Positions 36,343 to 45,839 of a stretch of DNA of 64,000 nucleotides are shown here, in pieces. Below the pieces are notes generated by a model. That model searched no databases and was not told the origin of the DNA. It saw only the letters and a list, made by a program, of their open reading frames with translations. Made by a program: the position numbers and the translations under genes. This DNA comes from Paenibacillus herberti (GTDB lineage: Bacteria > Bacillota > Bacilli > Paenibacillales > Paenibacillaceae): positions 37,027-101,026 of the forward strand of contig NZ_NMUQ01000003.1 of assembly GCF_002233675.1 (NCBI RefSeq), written 5' to 3'. The stretch's first letter is position 1. The number at the start of each line of letters is the position of its first letter.

Positions 36343-36408
36343 ATTTTCTGACAAGTCCATCAAGGATTTTTGTTTTTGGCGATATCCTCAGTGAGTGAGA
36401 GGTTCAAT

Positions 36409-36824
36409 CTATTCGAGTATTTGCTCTTGCTTTATTTTATTAGAAGAACGATTTTTCTTGATTTTCAAGTTATGATTATGTTCTGTTGAAAAGGGGAAGT
36501 GAGATGGGGAAATCCATTTCCCTTGAGGATAATTAGCCAATTTAACGATTTCTTTAATGGCTTTATGAAGTGTTTCGGTTTGATTGGGATTCAAATGGTC
36601 AACAAAGTTTGAATGGAGATTTAACTTAAGCTGGTTAATCAAGTTCATGACAACTGGATACATGTAATCGTGAATCTCTAATGAGTAGTTCTGACGCAGT
36701 AACTGTTCATTTACGATGTTCTGGGCATCCTCTTTCTTGAAACGGGTCTGATGAATAGCGGCTATAACACAGTCGGTTTGTTCTAGCTCAGGTAAGCTTT
36801 TAATTCCGTCTACTTCGTTAATTT
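36409..36824 (-). pseudogene. ParB-like gene, C-terminal part after a frameshift
   Basis: An open frame that begins exactly where the ParB-like gene stops and continues to the stop at 36409. It reads ..INEVDGIKSLPELEQTDCV..RFKKEDAQNIVNEQLLRQNYS.. and beyond 36663 ..DHLNPNQTETLHKAIKEI... Adding one base to the run of seven A (36828-36822, minus strand) would fuse it with the upstream frame into a protein of about 330 residues, the usual size of ParB/RepB-type proteins. Start sites inside are poor, so it is not a separate gene. Confidence 0.65.
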
Positions 36825-37400
36825 TTTTATAGAATCGATATGCGGTTTGAAAATGTTACGAGCCATGTATCGGTGGGTAATATTTTGTTGTACTTTTGGC
36901 GTGAAATTAGTTAAGTTCTCGATAGAAGGTATGGCATGTATACCTGCTCCAGATTGTTCTGAAGAGATTCGAAGCTCAGGACTGCTTTCCAAAACTTTGA
37001 GATAATTCCGTACAGTCGAGTCGTTTACAGTACATTCGGAAGCAATTTGAGGAATGGTATAATTCCGATTGATTAAAAATTCAATCATTCTGGCTATCTC
37101 GTAAGAGCTTCTTCTTTTAATATTAAGCTCTTTTCTTAGTCGTTTAATCATACGATTTTCTTCACTTGAGAGGTCTGAAACAAGACAAAGAGTATCCTTT
37201 GTCCCCGATTTTTTTAAAGCTTCTATTCTGTGCTCGCCTTGGAATGCAATGTATTTGCCATTCTTAGGTCCTTCAACATGAAGCGGGTTTTCGTCCTCCT
37301 CCGTCTTGGTAATGCGATCGGATACAGCTTGGTTTCGAAGAGTGTCATGAAGCAAATTTTCAATGATGATTGAATCCAAAGAAATTCGTTCAAGATGCAT
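36810..37400 (-). pseudogene. ParB/Spo0J-like protein, N-terminal part (frameshift at A7)
   Basis: DNA-binding protein with a ParB N-terminal domain (..GKYIAFQGEHRIEALKKSG.., the ParB box II GEHR motif) and a helix-turn-helix (YTIPQIASECTVNDSTVRNYLKV). It ends at 196 residues right after a run of seven A (36822-36828), where the next frame is open for about 135 more codons. It may therefore be a broken gene, a sequencing slip, or a programmed slippage site. There is no parA partner nearby, so it is not a standard partition operon; it may be a regulator of mobile origin. Confidence 0.7.
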
Positions 37401-37653
37401 GTTATCTCTCCCAAAGTTTAGACTTAAGCAATTATATTCAAGCCTAAAATTGTCCTATGTGAAGAGGGCCTGTTAAAATCAAAATAAACCTCGAGATGAT
37501 GAGATAAGTTCATTTTGGCTATGTAATCATCTAACATGAAACTGTTAGTTCAAAGCCGCCAAAAACACGTGAAGAAGCGCTGGCTCTATCGAATAAGCTG
37601 ATGCGTGAATATTTAAAACCATATGAGGAGTCATTACAGTAAGCTGTAGCAAT
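37401..37653. other. Short gap with a tiny gene remnant
   Basis: A plus-strand frame around 37556-37642 reads PPKTREEALALSNKLMREYL.. and stops. It has no start and looks like the tail of a lost gene. Nothing else is recognised. Confidence 0.3.
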
Positions 37654-37881
37654 TTAATTCAATTCAACAATAATGGCAATTATAAAAATAAGCGTCAAAA
37701 TTGCTAAGCTTACAATTGAAGCGATTTTGTGATAAGTAATGGCCTCTTCCGAAATTTCAGGTTCTTCTTTATACATCCACCGGTGTCCGAAAAGAAGGCT
37801 TTCCCGAGTGTCGATGAATGTCCAGATCAATACGGCGTATAATGGCAGCGAGAGAATGAAGCAAAGAATGATTCCAGCCAC
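37654..37881 (-). CDS. Small membrane protein, unknown
   Basis: 75-residue protein with two hydrophobic helices (VAGIILCFILSLPLYAVLIW near the start and IASIVSLAILTLIFIIAIIV at the end), joined by a charged loop containing RESLLFGHRWMYKEEPEIS. I start it at GTG 37881 because AAGGAGGG lies 5-6 bases upstream; a longer frame to 38010 lacks a ribosome site. I do not recognise a family. It stands alone on the minus strand, after the copper-amine-oxidase-like gene. Confidence 0.6.
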   Translation of the reverse strand: MAGIILCFILSLPLYAVLIWTFIDTRESLLFGHRWMYKEEPEISEEAITYHKIASIVSLAILTLIFIIAIIVELN

Positions 37882-38014
37882 TTTCACCCTCCTTAATAAC
37901 ATCCAAATAATGAGCGGGATCTTAGTTAAAGCATATTCCCAATTCAAATGGGTAGGACAGTTTAACTGTAAACAATCGAATGCTGCGGACCTAATAAGAC
38001 CGTCACTCATAAGA

Positions 38015-38041
38015 AAAGGCTGCTCCCACGGGGAACAGTCT
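38015..38041 (-). terminator. Hairpin terminator for the gene at 38061
   Basis: On the minus strand GACTGTTCCC-CGT-GGGAGCAGCC is followed by TTTT. Confidence 0.6.
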
Positions 38042-38060
38042 CTTCAAATTTAGCTTTACG

Positions 38061-39347
38061 TTATGGAATATCCAGTACGACATTTTCATTCGCGTCAGGA
38101 TTATAGTAGTAGATTCGCTCGCCTGCGATGTTCAGGTAATATGTCTTTTTGTCGCTGAGTTTTTGCACGGTTTTGTCTGTCAGATGAATCCGGTACAGTT
38201 TCTTGCTGTATTCGGAGTAGTCGGCGTAATAGAGCCAATTGCCGTGCACATTTAGATTCTGAGCATTCCGGTCTAGTAGCAGCGTGGATGACGTACCGTC
38301 TGTCTTCATCGTATACAGCTTGCCGCTGTTGTTCACGTACAGGAGAGCATCCTTCTTCTCAAGAGATAGGATACTGCCCTGGTTCAGGATCTTCTTTTTA
38401 TTTGTGCCGTCTGTATTCATTGTGAACAACTTCTGGCTATAGATGGCATAATAGATGCGGCCGCGATCGACGATGAAGCGGGATACCGGATTTGACTCCA
38501 GCAGCTCCATCGAGGTGCCGTTCAACTTCATGCGGTATAACTGCCCGAACATATTCGTTTTATCTTGCGTAAAGTAGATCCATTCTCCCGCGACGACCAT
38601 CACATTCAAACCACTGGCGCCGAAGTCCTGTAAAACAATACGATTTTTGCCGTCTAGGTCGGATTTGACGATCTTGTGATCGGTCATATAGTAGATCGTT
38701 TGATTTACGATATTTAGATTCGTGACATAAGTATCGTTGCTTACCTTCTGTAGATCTGAGCCATCCGTCTTCTGTTTGTACAATTTCCCTTTGTCCGTGT
38801 TGTTGAAGAAATACACCCAGCCCTTGTATTCCGCAAATTGACCCTTATTATCAAGCCCCAGATTACCGGAAGTATTGCCTGTCACTTCCGAAGCTAGCTC
38901 ATGCTCCTGTGGAGAATCGGGTTTGTGCGTTCGGATGTTTGCGACTCGATCAGCATAGAACACATCCGTGCCGAACATTTCGGACAGGAAGCGGATCGGA
39001 ACGAGCGTCCTACCGTTCTGAAGTCTGGGTGGAGCATCCAAAGTGTGATTCACGCCGTTCAGGAGATACGAAGAGGAGCCGATCTGCAAATCGATAGAGA
39101 TGACGCCGTTCGTGAGCTTGATCTGATTGCCTTTCCATGACGAAATGGAGACGTCGAGTGCATCCGCGATCGCACGAAGTGGGACGAATATCTTGCCCTC
39201 GTCGTTAACTGGAGGCACGTCAAAGCTTACCTCTTGATTGTTAACCTTTACTACGATTGGCTTTGTTCCTTCTGCTGCGCTCGTCGTACTATACAAGGAT
39301 GTCATCAACATTAAGGTCAGTAGGGCCATCTTAACTCGCGTTCCCAT
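38061..39347 (-). CDS. Secreted protein with copper-amine-oxidase N-like domain and DUF5050 repeats
   Basis: Exported protein of 428 residues. A signal peptide (about 1-26, ending ..TTSAAEG) is followed by a copper-amine-oxidase N-terminal-like domain (about 30-140) with the repeated signature FVPLRAIADALD and LVPIRFLSEMFG. The C-terminal 270 residues are DUF5050-type beta-propeller repeats, each with a WVYFFNN/TIYYMTD/WIYFTQD strand and KTDGS or LDGK turn. Such proteins are common at the Paenibacillus cell surface; the role is unknown and no copper site is expected. I use ATG 39347 because AAGGGG sits 8 bases upstream; the GTG at 39356 overlaps that site. Confidence 0.85.
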   Translation of the reverse strand: MGTRVKMALLTLMLMTSLYSTTSAAEGTKPIVVKVNNQEVSFDVPPVNDEGKIFVPLRAIADALDVSISSWKGNQIKLTNGVISIDLQIGSSSYLLNGVNHTLDAPPRLQNGRTLVPIRFLSEMFGTDVFYADRVANIRTHKPDSPQEHELASEVTGNTSGNLGLDNKGQFAEYKGWVYFFNNTDKGKLYKQKTDGSDLQKVSNDTYVTNLNIVNQTIYYMTDHKIVKSDLDGKNRIVLQDFGASGLNVMVVAGEWIYFTQDKTNMFGQLYRMKLNGTSMELLESNPVSRFIVDRGRIYYAIYSQKLFTMNTDGTNKKKILNQGSILSLEKKDALLYVNNSGKLYTMKTDGTSSTLLLDRNAQNLNVHGNWLYYADYSEYSKKLYRIHLTDKTVQKLSDKKTYYLNIAGERIYYYNPDANENVVLDIP

Positions 39348-39584
39348 CGCTTTCACCCCTTTTATTCCATATTAAGTTATTTGTATAGACGTATTCTTTA
39401 ATCATAAGTTGCACACTTACAAGCTAACAACTCCTGTTGATTGCTCACAATACATAAACCAATTTTTAGAATTCGGTTCATTAATTATGGGGAAAGATGA
39501 TATCTTGAAGTGTATAAGGCTGTCCCGACTTTAGTGCCAGATGACAAAGAATGGCACATTTTTTAAGTGAAAGGGGATGCTTAA

Positions 39585-39857
39585 ATGATTAGAGGTTTAT
39601 TTGAAACACATATTAACGTAAGCAATTATGAAATATCGGCGAGTTTAAATGAGTTAGGGATCGAGTCTACGAATTTCCTAGGTGAGAGTTCGGGAAAATT
39701 GATGGTATTTCCGTTTATGCCAGCGGTGTCAATTTATTTTGATGACCCAGACGGTCATTCTGTAGAGTTTATTTCTATGCTGGATGACGAACCTAGATCT
39801 GATCTTGAAATAATGCCCTGGAGGGACTGGGAATCTCTACATGGAAGGCAGTTATAA
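39585..39857 (+). CDS. VOC-family protein with an internal in-frame deletion
   Basis: 90-residue protein related to glyoxalase/bleomycin-resistance (VOC) proteins, normally about 125-130 residues. The start MIRGLFETHINVSNYEIS is the first strand with its metal-ligand His. It then jumps to SASLNELGIESTNFLGESSG and the end of the fold, VSIYFDDPDGHSVEFISML with the ligand Glu. The helix and strands containing the usual F-Y-x-x-x-L-G block are missing. The frame is kept, but half of the beta-alpha module is lost, so the product is probably inactive. A good ribosome site (AAAGGGG) remains. Confidence 0.7.
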   Translation: MIRGLFETHINVSNYEISASLNELGIESTNFLGESSGKLMVFPFMPAVSIYFDDPDGHSVEFISMLDDEPRSDLEIMPWRDWESLHGRQL

Positions 39858-40054
39858 AGATAGTTAAATATGTTGAACTAGAGAAACTAATCGAGTAAGC
39901 GGATTGAACCTGCCTTTTATAAGTGCTGGTTGGATCGAGAAGCTGCCTGGCTGAATGGCTATACAACCGCAGCAAGATTTTTTAGAAATATCATATTGAA
40001 TTGACAAATTTATGGTGATATACTCAATGACAAATGACGGCAATGTTACTGAAA

Positions 40055-40093
40055 AGTACAACCTCGACGAAGTCGAGGTTGTACTTTTTTTTT
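40055..40093 (+). terminator. Strong hairpin terminator
   Basis: Perfect 14-bp stem AGTACAACCTCGAC / GTCGAGGTTGTACT with loop GAA, then nine T. It lies about 200 bases after the VOC gene. Confidence 0.85.
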
Positions 40094-40258
40094 GTTCTCC
40101 CGGCAGGTACGTGTTCCGTCATCCGGTGCTGGAAGGAGGGGGCATGCTTTAGCGGCATGTATTCGATTTTGAGCTAGTTGATGAACTCATTCGCAGCCAG
40201 CGAATGAACGGATAGCGGATAAGCGGGAAAATAAATTGGGTAGGAATGAGGCACAGAA

Positions 40259-41635
40259 ATGAGTAAAAGCGACAATAAAACATTTTATAAAGCGCTTCTT
40301 CAGCTAGCTGTTCCGATTACGCTTCAAAGCTTAGTGATGTCGCTTCTCTTTATGACGGATCAGGTAATGGTCGGACAGCTTGGCGATATCGCCATCGCGA
40401 CAGTAGGCATTGCGAGCAAAATCAACAGTGTGGTATCGGTTGTACTAGCGGGTTTGGCAGCGGCGCTTTCTATATATGTCGCGCAATATTGGGGCAAGAA
40501 GGATCGGAAAAGCATCTCGCAGCTGCTTGGCCTCGCGCTAACTATTGGCCTGGCGTTGTCGCTGCTATTTGCGGCCGTAGTTTTTATTAAGCCAGACTGG
40601 TTATTGTCCTTGTTCACAACGGATAAAAACATTCTTGGCGATGGACGCATCTACTTGCAAATTGTCGCCATCAGCTTCATTCCCGCTATGCTGACGATGC
40701 TGTATTCTGCAATGCTGCGGAGCACGGGGCATGTTAAGTTTCCAATGTACATCAGTTTACTTACCGTCATCGTGAACGTTGTGCTGAACTATTTGCTCAT
40801 TTTCGGTCATTTTGGCTTCCCGGAATTAGGGCTGGCCGGATCGGCTTATGCAACGCTAACCGCACGGATCATCGAATGTTCGCTTATTATTGGCTCTGTC
40901 TATGTGTATAAGCTGCCCGGCGGAACGTCAGTTAAGGAGTTATTTAGCATATCGAAGCCGCTCGCAAACAAGTTCCTCATTACGATGTATCCGCTTGTGC
41001 TCACGGAGCTGGTCTGGGTGCTGAGTGAGGCGGTGTATGCTATTATCTACAGTCGCATGGGCACGGTGGAAATGACAGCTATGACGATCACATTCCCGTT
41101 GCAGGGGTTGATGATTGGCATGTTGACCGGTATTAGCGGGGCTGCCGCTGTTATGGTCGGCAATAAGCTGGGCGCCGGTGAAGCTATAATAGCTCAGCAA
41201 TACGCGAAGCGGCTTATACGGTTCGGTATTGTAGTGGCATTTGGATTAGGTATAGTCATTGCGCTCATTGCGCCGCTTTACGCCAAGCTGTTTCAGGTAT
41301 CCACGGAAGCGAATCAGCTTTCGATTTATATTTTGTGGGTGTTTGCCGCCTTTATTTGGGTAAAGGTTGCAAATATGATTATGGCCGGCAGTGTGTTGCA
41401 AAGCGGAGGCGACAGCAAATTTGTATTTGCAATGGAGTCGAGTGTGACCTGGCTGGTCGGCGTGCCGCTTGGTCTGCTGCTATCCGTTGTATGGAAACAG
41501 CCGATTTTCTGGGTTTATTTTTTCCTATCGTTAGAAGAAGTTGTGCGCTTTATCATTGGCTGGCAGCGGTTCCGCTCAGGAAAGTGGGTACGGAACTTAA
41601 CGACGAATACGAATGCAGAAAGCATATCGGCATAG
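40259..41635 (+). CDS. MATE family efflux transporter
   Basis: Cation-coupled multidrug exporter in the cytoplasmic membrane, 458 residues with twelve helices in two homologous halves. The first half starts ALLQLAVPITLQSLVMSLLFMTDQVMVGQLGDIAIATVGIASK, a classic NorM/MATE opening. The second half has EAVYAIIYSRMGTVEMTAMTI. Such exporters release cationic drugs and metabolites; the actual substrate is unknown. It is a single gene with a bidirectional terminator between it and the convergent amylase gene. No regulator is next to it. Confidence 0.9.
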   Translation: MSKSDNKTFYKALLQLAVPITLQSLVMSLLFMTDQVMVGQLGDIAIATVGIASKINSVVSVVLAGLAAALSIYVAQYWGKKDRKSISQLLGLALTIGLALSLLFAAVVFIKPDWLLSLFTTDKNILGDGRIYLQIVAISFIPAMLTMLYSAMLRSTGHVKFPMYISLLTVIVNVVLNYLLIFGHFGFPELGLAGSAYATLTARIIECSLIIGSVYVYKLPGGTSVKELFSISKPLANKFLITMYPLVLTELVWVLSEAVYAIIYSRMGTVEMTAMTITFPLQGLMIGMLTGISGAAAVMVGNKLGAGEAIIAQQYAKRLIRFGIVVAFGLGIVIALIAPLYAKLFQVSTEANQLSIYILWVFAAFIWVKVANMIMAGSVLQSGGDSKFVFAMESSVTWLVGVPLGLLLSVVWKQPIFWVYFFLSLEEVVRFIIGWQRFRSGKWVRNLTTNTNAESISA

Positions 41636-41736
41636 ACGCTAGGCGCTAGATGCGGCAAGACGCTAGACGCGTCCAACGAGCATCACATCAACAGAGGGAA
41701 TGCCTCAGGCAGCCCCAGCTTTAGCTCTAAGTATGG

Positions 41737-41782
41737 AAAAAAGGTCGAGCGCAGGATAATTATCCTGAACCCGACCTTTTTT
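41737..41782. terminator. Bidirectional hairpin terminator
   Basis: AAAAAAGGTCG pairs with CGACCTTTTTT around an inner stem AGGATA/TATCCT. It separates the convergent MATE and amylase genes and has A-run and T-run on both sides. Confidence 0.85.
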
Positions 41783-41798
41783 GTTCTTCACAACAATC

Positions 41799-43535
41799 CT
41801 ACATTTTAACTTTTGTAATCGAGTAACCGAAAGCCGGTAAGCTAAATCTTCCGTTACCGGATTCCATGTTATCGCCTGTAAGCGCGTCGACCCATTTATA
41901 ATCGGCGTTTAACGAGTAAACGGCTGCAGCATCCGAATTATTAATGGCGATAAGGAAACGTTCGTTAGCACTTTCTCTTTCGTAAACGAGCAATTGCGGG
42001 TTGCTCTGAGGCAGGAAGCGGATGCTGCCTGTACGAAGCGCTTCATGCTCATGACGAAGCTTGATCATCGTTTGGAAGAAGGTTAACAAGCTCTGATCCT
42101 GCTTTTTAACATCCCACTCCATGCATTTGCGGTTATGAGGATCATGCTCGCCATCCATACCGATTTCGTCGCCGTAGTAGATGCAAGGTGCGCCAACAAA
42201 CGTCAGCTCAAACAAATAAGCAATCTTCAGTCGGTCTTTGTTTCCTTTGCATAACGTGAGCAATCGGGTTGTATCATGGCTGCCCAATAGATTAAAGGAG
42301 GTTTCGTTGACTTGGCGCGGATAGCTGGCAAGCTGCCGTTGAATGGCATAAGAGAATTCTGTCGCGTCGATCCGAGCATGAGCGAAGAAATCCAATAATG
42401 CGTTTGTGAACGGGTAGTTCATAACGGCATCGAACTGATCGCCTTGCAGCCACGACATGGAGTCATGCATGATTTCGCCCAAAATATAAGCTTCCGGATT
42501 AACCGATTTCACCGCTTTGCGGAACTCGCGCCAGAAATGATGATCCACTTCATTGGCAACGTCAAGCCGCCAGCCGTCAATGCCGATTTCTTCGATCCAG
42601 TAGCGAGCGATTTTAAGCAAATATTCCCGTACTTCCGGGTTCGCTGTGTTCAGCTTTGGCATAATCGGCTCGAAGCCGAATGTGTCATAAGTCGGGATGC
42701 CGTCCTTTACTTCAAGCGGCCATTCACGAATATAGAACCAATCGGCGTATTGCGACTCCGGTCCATTTTTCACAACATCAAGAAACGGCGGGAACGTATG
42801 ACCGCTATGGTTGAATACCGCATCCATCACGACGCGAATGCCTCTTTTATGACAAGCGTCTACGAGCTCTTTGAGCTTCTCGTTTGTTCCGAAATGAGCA
42901 TCAACTTTGAAATAGTCCTGTGTATCGTATTTATGGTTCGTTGTCGCTTGGAATAACGGGTTGAAGTAGATGGCATTAACGCCAAGCTCAGAAATGTAAT
43001 CCAGATGATCAAGAACGCCTTGCAGATCGCCGCCGAAATAGTTCGTAGGTGAAGGTGTTCCTCCCCAAGGCAGCACACCTTCCGGGTCATTGGTTGGATC
43101 TCCGTTAGCGAAGCGTTCAGGGAAGATTTGATAAAATACCGCATCCTTAACCCATGCCGGAGGAGTCATAACATCGATTGGATTCAAGAAAGGGAAATCG
43201 AACAGGCCTTCATAAATGACAGGCGGAGCCTCTTCCAAAAATCCTTTCTCTAACATATATACAACTTCGTCCTTATCGCGAATTTCAAAATAATAAACGG
43301 TTCTGCGGTAACGCGGCTGAATAGCGGCTTCCCAATAATCGAATAGATTGTCCGTAGCCCATTTCAACATTGGCACAGAGGAATTGGTATGCTCCCAGCC
43401 ATACTTATCACCGCAATGCAGAACGACCGTATCGGCATCATTCTTTTTGGTGCGAAGGCGAATATGAAGCGTCTTCTCATCGTAGGCATAGGACCAGTTC
43501 TGCTTGATTCGGTGGTACATCACGTCTAATTGCAT
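41799..43535 (-). CDS. GH13 neopullulanase / maltogenic amylase-like enzyme
   Basis: Cytoplasmic alpha-glucan hydrolase of 578 residues in glycoside hydrolase family 13, subfamily 20-like. An N-terminal beta-sandwich (1-120) that mediates dimers in this group is followed by the (beta/alpha)8 barrel. Catalytic residues are visible: nucleophile Asp325 in [10 protein letters not shown], acid/base Glu354 in ILGEIMHD, and stabiliser Asp421 in [19 protein letters not shown] and YFGGDLQGV are the other conserved regions. No signal peptide, so it acts on imported maltodextrins or cyclodextrins. It is a single gene with AGGGAG before the start. Confidence 0.92.
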   Translation of the reverse strand: MQLDVMYHRIKQNWSYAYDEKTLHIRLRTKKNDADTVVLHCGDKYGWEHTNSSVPMLKWATDNLFDYWEAAIQPRYRRTVYYFEIRDKDEVVYMLEKGFLEEAPPVIYEGLFDFPFLNPIDVMTPPAWVKDAVFYQIFPERFANGDPTNDPEGVLPWGGTPSPTNYFGGDLQGVLDHLDYISELGVNAIYFNPLFQATTNHKYDTQDYFKVDAHFGTNEKLKELVDACHKRGIRVVMDAVFNHSGHTFPPFLDVVKNGPESQYADWFYIREWPLEVKDGIPTYDTFGFEPIMPKLNTANPEVREYLLKIARYWIEEIGIDGWRLDVANEVDHHFWREFRKAVKSVNPEAYILGEIMHDSMSWLQGDQFDAVMNYPFTNALLDFFAHARIDATEFSYAIQRQLASYPRQVNETSFNLLGSHDTTRLLTLCKGNKDRLKIAYLFELTFVGAPCIYYGDEIGMDGEHDPHNRKCMEWDVKKQDQSLLTFFQTMIKLRHEHEALRTGSIRFLPQSNPQLLVYERESANERFLIAINNSDAAAVYSLNADYKWVDALTGDNMESGNGRFSLPAFGYSITKVKM

Positions 43536-43561
43536 GAAGTATATCTCCCTATAAATAAGAT

Positions 43562-43627
43562 AAAGGCATGAAAAAAAGGGCCCAACCTCGTCTTAAACGA
43601 GGTTGAACCCTAGGTTTCATTGCCTTT
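43562..43627 (+). terminator. Long hairpin upstream of the amylase gene
   Basis: AAAGGCATGAAA.. and CCCAACCTCGT pair with ACGAGGTTGAACCC and TTTCATTGCC, followed by TTTTTATT. The T-run is on the plus strand, pointing away from the amylase, so it may be left over from a lost gene or insulate the divergent flavoprotein gene. Confidence 0.6.
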
Positions 43628-43723
43628 TTATTGACCTAATAATAGCATGGGCCGGATCGATTTTCAACACCCATTAAAAATGGATATAATAGAAAGTAAA
43701 TACAGAATCAGAAAGGAAGAACT

Positions 43724-44260
43724 ATGAGAATTCTAGTTATTGTTGCACATCCAAACCTGGATCAATCAAAAGTAAATAAGCAGTGGCTGGAGCGTCTCCA
43801 GAAAGAAGAAAATGTAACGGTCCACAACCTATACGCCGAGTATCCGACCTTCAAAATCGATGTAGAGAAGGAGCAGCAGCTCCTTGTGGATCATGATCGC
43901 ATCGTGTTTCAATTCCCTTTTTACTGGTACAGCTCACCTGCTTTGTTGAAGCAGTGGCAGGATGATGTATTAACATATGGGTTTGCCTATGGTGCAACTG
44001 GAAACAAGCTACATGGAAAAGAGATGCTCCTCGCTATCTCTACGGGCAGTCCAGCGGAAGCATATCGTGACGGCGGTGCTAATCGTTACCCTATGGAAGA
44101 GTTAGTTCGCCCGTTCCAGGCGACAGCTAATCTATGCGGACTGCGTTTTGTGCCACCGTTCCTGTTGCAAGGAGTTTTGGGATTATCGGAGACAGAGCTT
44201 CAAAACAGCTCGGAAGCGCTTATTGCCTACATGAAAGATTCCAATCTCGCCAATAAATGA
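43724..44260 (+). CDS. NAD(P)H-dependent flavin oxidoreductase (YwrO/KefF-like)
   Basis: 178-residue flavodoxin-fold enzyme that reduces quinones or similar compounds using NAD(P)H and FMN or FAD. It begins with RILVIVAHPNLDQSKVNKQW, typical of the MdaB/KefF/YwrO group, and has the conserved HDRIVFQFPFYWYSSPALLKQW motif and AISTGSPAEAY. It fits general oxidative or electrophile defence. ATG after AAAGGAAG; a TATAAT box lies at about 43686. Single gene. Confidence 0.87.
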   Translation: MRILVIVAHPNLDQSKVNKQWLERLQKEENVTVHNLYAEYPTFKIDVEKEQQLLVDHDRIVFQFPFYWYSSPALLKQWQDDVLTYGFAYGATGNKLHGKEMLLAISTGSPAEAYRDGGANRYPMEELVRPFQATANLCGLRFVPPFLLQGVLGLSETELQNSSEALIAYMKDSNLANK

Positions 44261-44456
44261 TTCTCTTGCAAGAGGGCAGACATGCAAGCGTACATAGATT
44301 AATTACTCGACAAAATAATTCATAAAATGAACAAACAAACCGCGAGGACCTGCCTGCTTCGTGGTTTTCCCTCGTTATCCACTTATCGTTTCATTATAGG
44401 TCAGTTCCATGACGCCCCAAATTTTCATATTTATTTACCGCAATAGTTTAGCATAA

Positions 44457-44485
44457 TTGACATTTGACTATCATAAACATATAGT
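44457..44485 (+). promoter_or_regulatory. Near-consensus sigma-A promoter of the RloAB-like operon
   Basis: TTGACA (44457-44462), 17 bases, TATAGT (44480-44485). The first gene starts 44 bases later. Confidence 0.75.
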
Positions 44486-44528
44486 TAGTTTGTGATTTTG
44501 CGAAATTATTGCAAAATGGAGGTTGAGT

Positions 44529-45839
44529 ATGCTTCTGGAATTTCGGACCCAAAACTATAAATCCTTTGTTGATGAGCTTGTTTTTTCAATGATACCTGCA
44601 CCCAAACAAAAAGGTTTGGACTACAGCATTTTGAAAGATAATATTGGGAAAAAGAGTTATAAAGGTCTGAGCACGGCTGTCATTTATGGGCCAAACGCAT
44701 CCGGTAAGACCAACATTATCGGAGCGATGGAAGCCTTAAAGTATATTATTGTACGGGGTAACATTAGAAATGGAGATAGTAAATTCACGCATTCCGATGC
44801 AGCGGCTACAAACTTGGAGTTAATCCCTAACCGTGCGGACACAGGGAAAAAGCCGGTCGATTTCTCGATTAAGTTTATCGACAAGGGCCTGATGTTTGAT
44901 TATAAACTATCTCTTGATTTGGGTGAATTTCTTGATGAGGGTTATTCGAGAAAGGTATTAGTCGAGAAACTACATGTGAATGAGAAGATGCTTTTTTCGA
45001 GGACTGACCATCTACTAATTGGCTTGAATGAGCTTAAAGAGCATTTTTCAAATCAATTAGACGAGTACGAGCCAAACATGTTGTCTAAGCTGGCTACGAG
45101 TACTCTAAATGATGAAGAGTTGTTTCTCATGAACGGTTTTAAAAACATATTCAGTCCGAAGCTGGTCGACAAAATTAATACTTGGTTAGAAGATAAATTC
45201 ATGGTGTATTACAGAGCTGATTCGCTTAAATTGAAGCCTTCAAAGCCCAAAAAAGATACCATTTTCATTGATGCCACTGTTAATGAAGCTGCCAAGATAT
45301 TTGGTGTCAATTCCAATAGTCTAGGTTATGCGTCAAAGGATGATGATTCTGAGCCTAGATTAGTCTCACTCTTAGAAAGCACTGCAGTCAATGCTGAAAT
45401 TTTTGAATCTTATGGAACAATACGATTTGTCTATCTGTTTCCTGTGATAGTTGAGGCTTTGCTGAGCGGTGGGACCTTAGTGGTAGACGAGTTCGATGCT
45501 TCATTACATCCGATGGCACTAATGAACATCATCAACATCTTTCATAATGATGATCTAAACAAGAAGAATGCCCAATTGATATTCAACACTCATAATCCGA
45601 TATTCTTAAATTCCAATCTATTTCGACGTGACGAAATCAAGTTTGTAGAACGTGATGATGAGACATTTTGCAGCACCCATTATTCGTTATCCGATTTCGG
45701 TACTTCTGGTCAAAATGGAGTAAGGATGGGCGGCGAATATATGAAGAATTACTTCATCAGCCAATATGGAGCCATAAAAGATATTGACTTCACCCCGGTT
45801 ATAGAGAAGTTGTTGGAGGATAGGGGGAGAAAGCTGTAG
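44529..45839 (+). CDS. RloA-like AAA/ABC ATPase (COG1106)
   Basis: Single-chain ABC/OLD-type ATPase of 436 residues, of the group that works with RloB or TOPRIM partners in phage defence. Walker A is GPNASGKT (54-61) and Walker B is LVVDEFDASLHP, followed by FNTHNPIFL, the switch His. The C-terminal part ends DFTPVIEKLLEDRGRKL. The start ATG 44529 has GGAGG six bases upstream; TTG 44523 would overlap it. It is immediately followed by the RloB-like gene (stop and next ATG adjacent), so the two form a toxin-like sensor-effector pair. Phage defence is inferred from the family. Confidence 0.82.
   Translation: MLLEFRTQNYKSFVDELVFSMIPAPKQKGLDYSILKDNIGKKSYKGLSTAVIYGPNASGKTNIIGAMEALKYIIVRGNIRNGDSKFTHSDAAATNLELIPNRADTGKKPVDFSIKFIDKGLMFDYKLSLDLGEFLDEGYSRKVLVEKLHVNEKMLFSRTDHLLIGLNELKEHFSNQLDEYEPNMLSKLATSTLNDEELFLMNGFKNIFSPKLVDKINTWLEDKFMVYYRADSLKLKPSKPKKDTIFIDATVNEAAKIFGVNSNSLGYASKDDDSEPRLVSLLESTAVNAEIFESYGTIRFVYLFPVIVEALLSGGTLVVDEFDASLHPMALMNIINIFHNDDLNKKNAQLIFNTHNPIFLNSNLFRRDEIKFVERDDETFCSTHYSLSDFGTSGQNGVRMGGEYMKNYFISQYGAIKDIDFTPVIEKLLEDRGRKL

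Noticed and set aside
36810-37400. Plasmid partition operon
   Set aside because: The ParB-like gene stands alone without parA or centromere-like repeats, and it is frameshifted.
44523-44528. TTG start two codons before the RloA-like ATG
   Set aside because: It overlaps the GGAGG ribosome site; ATG 44529 has the correct spacing.
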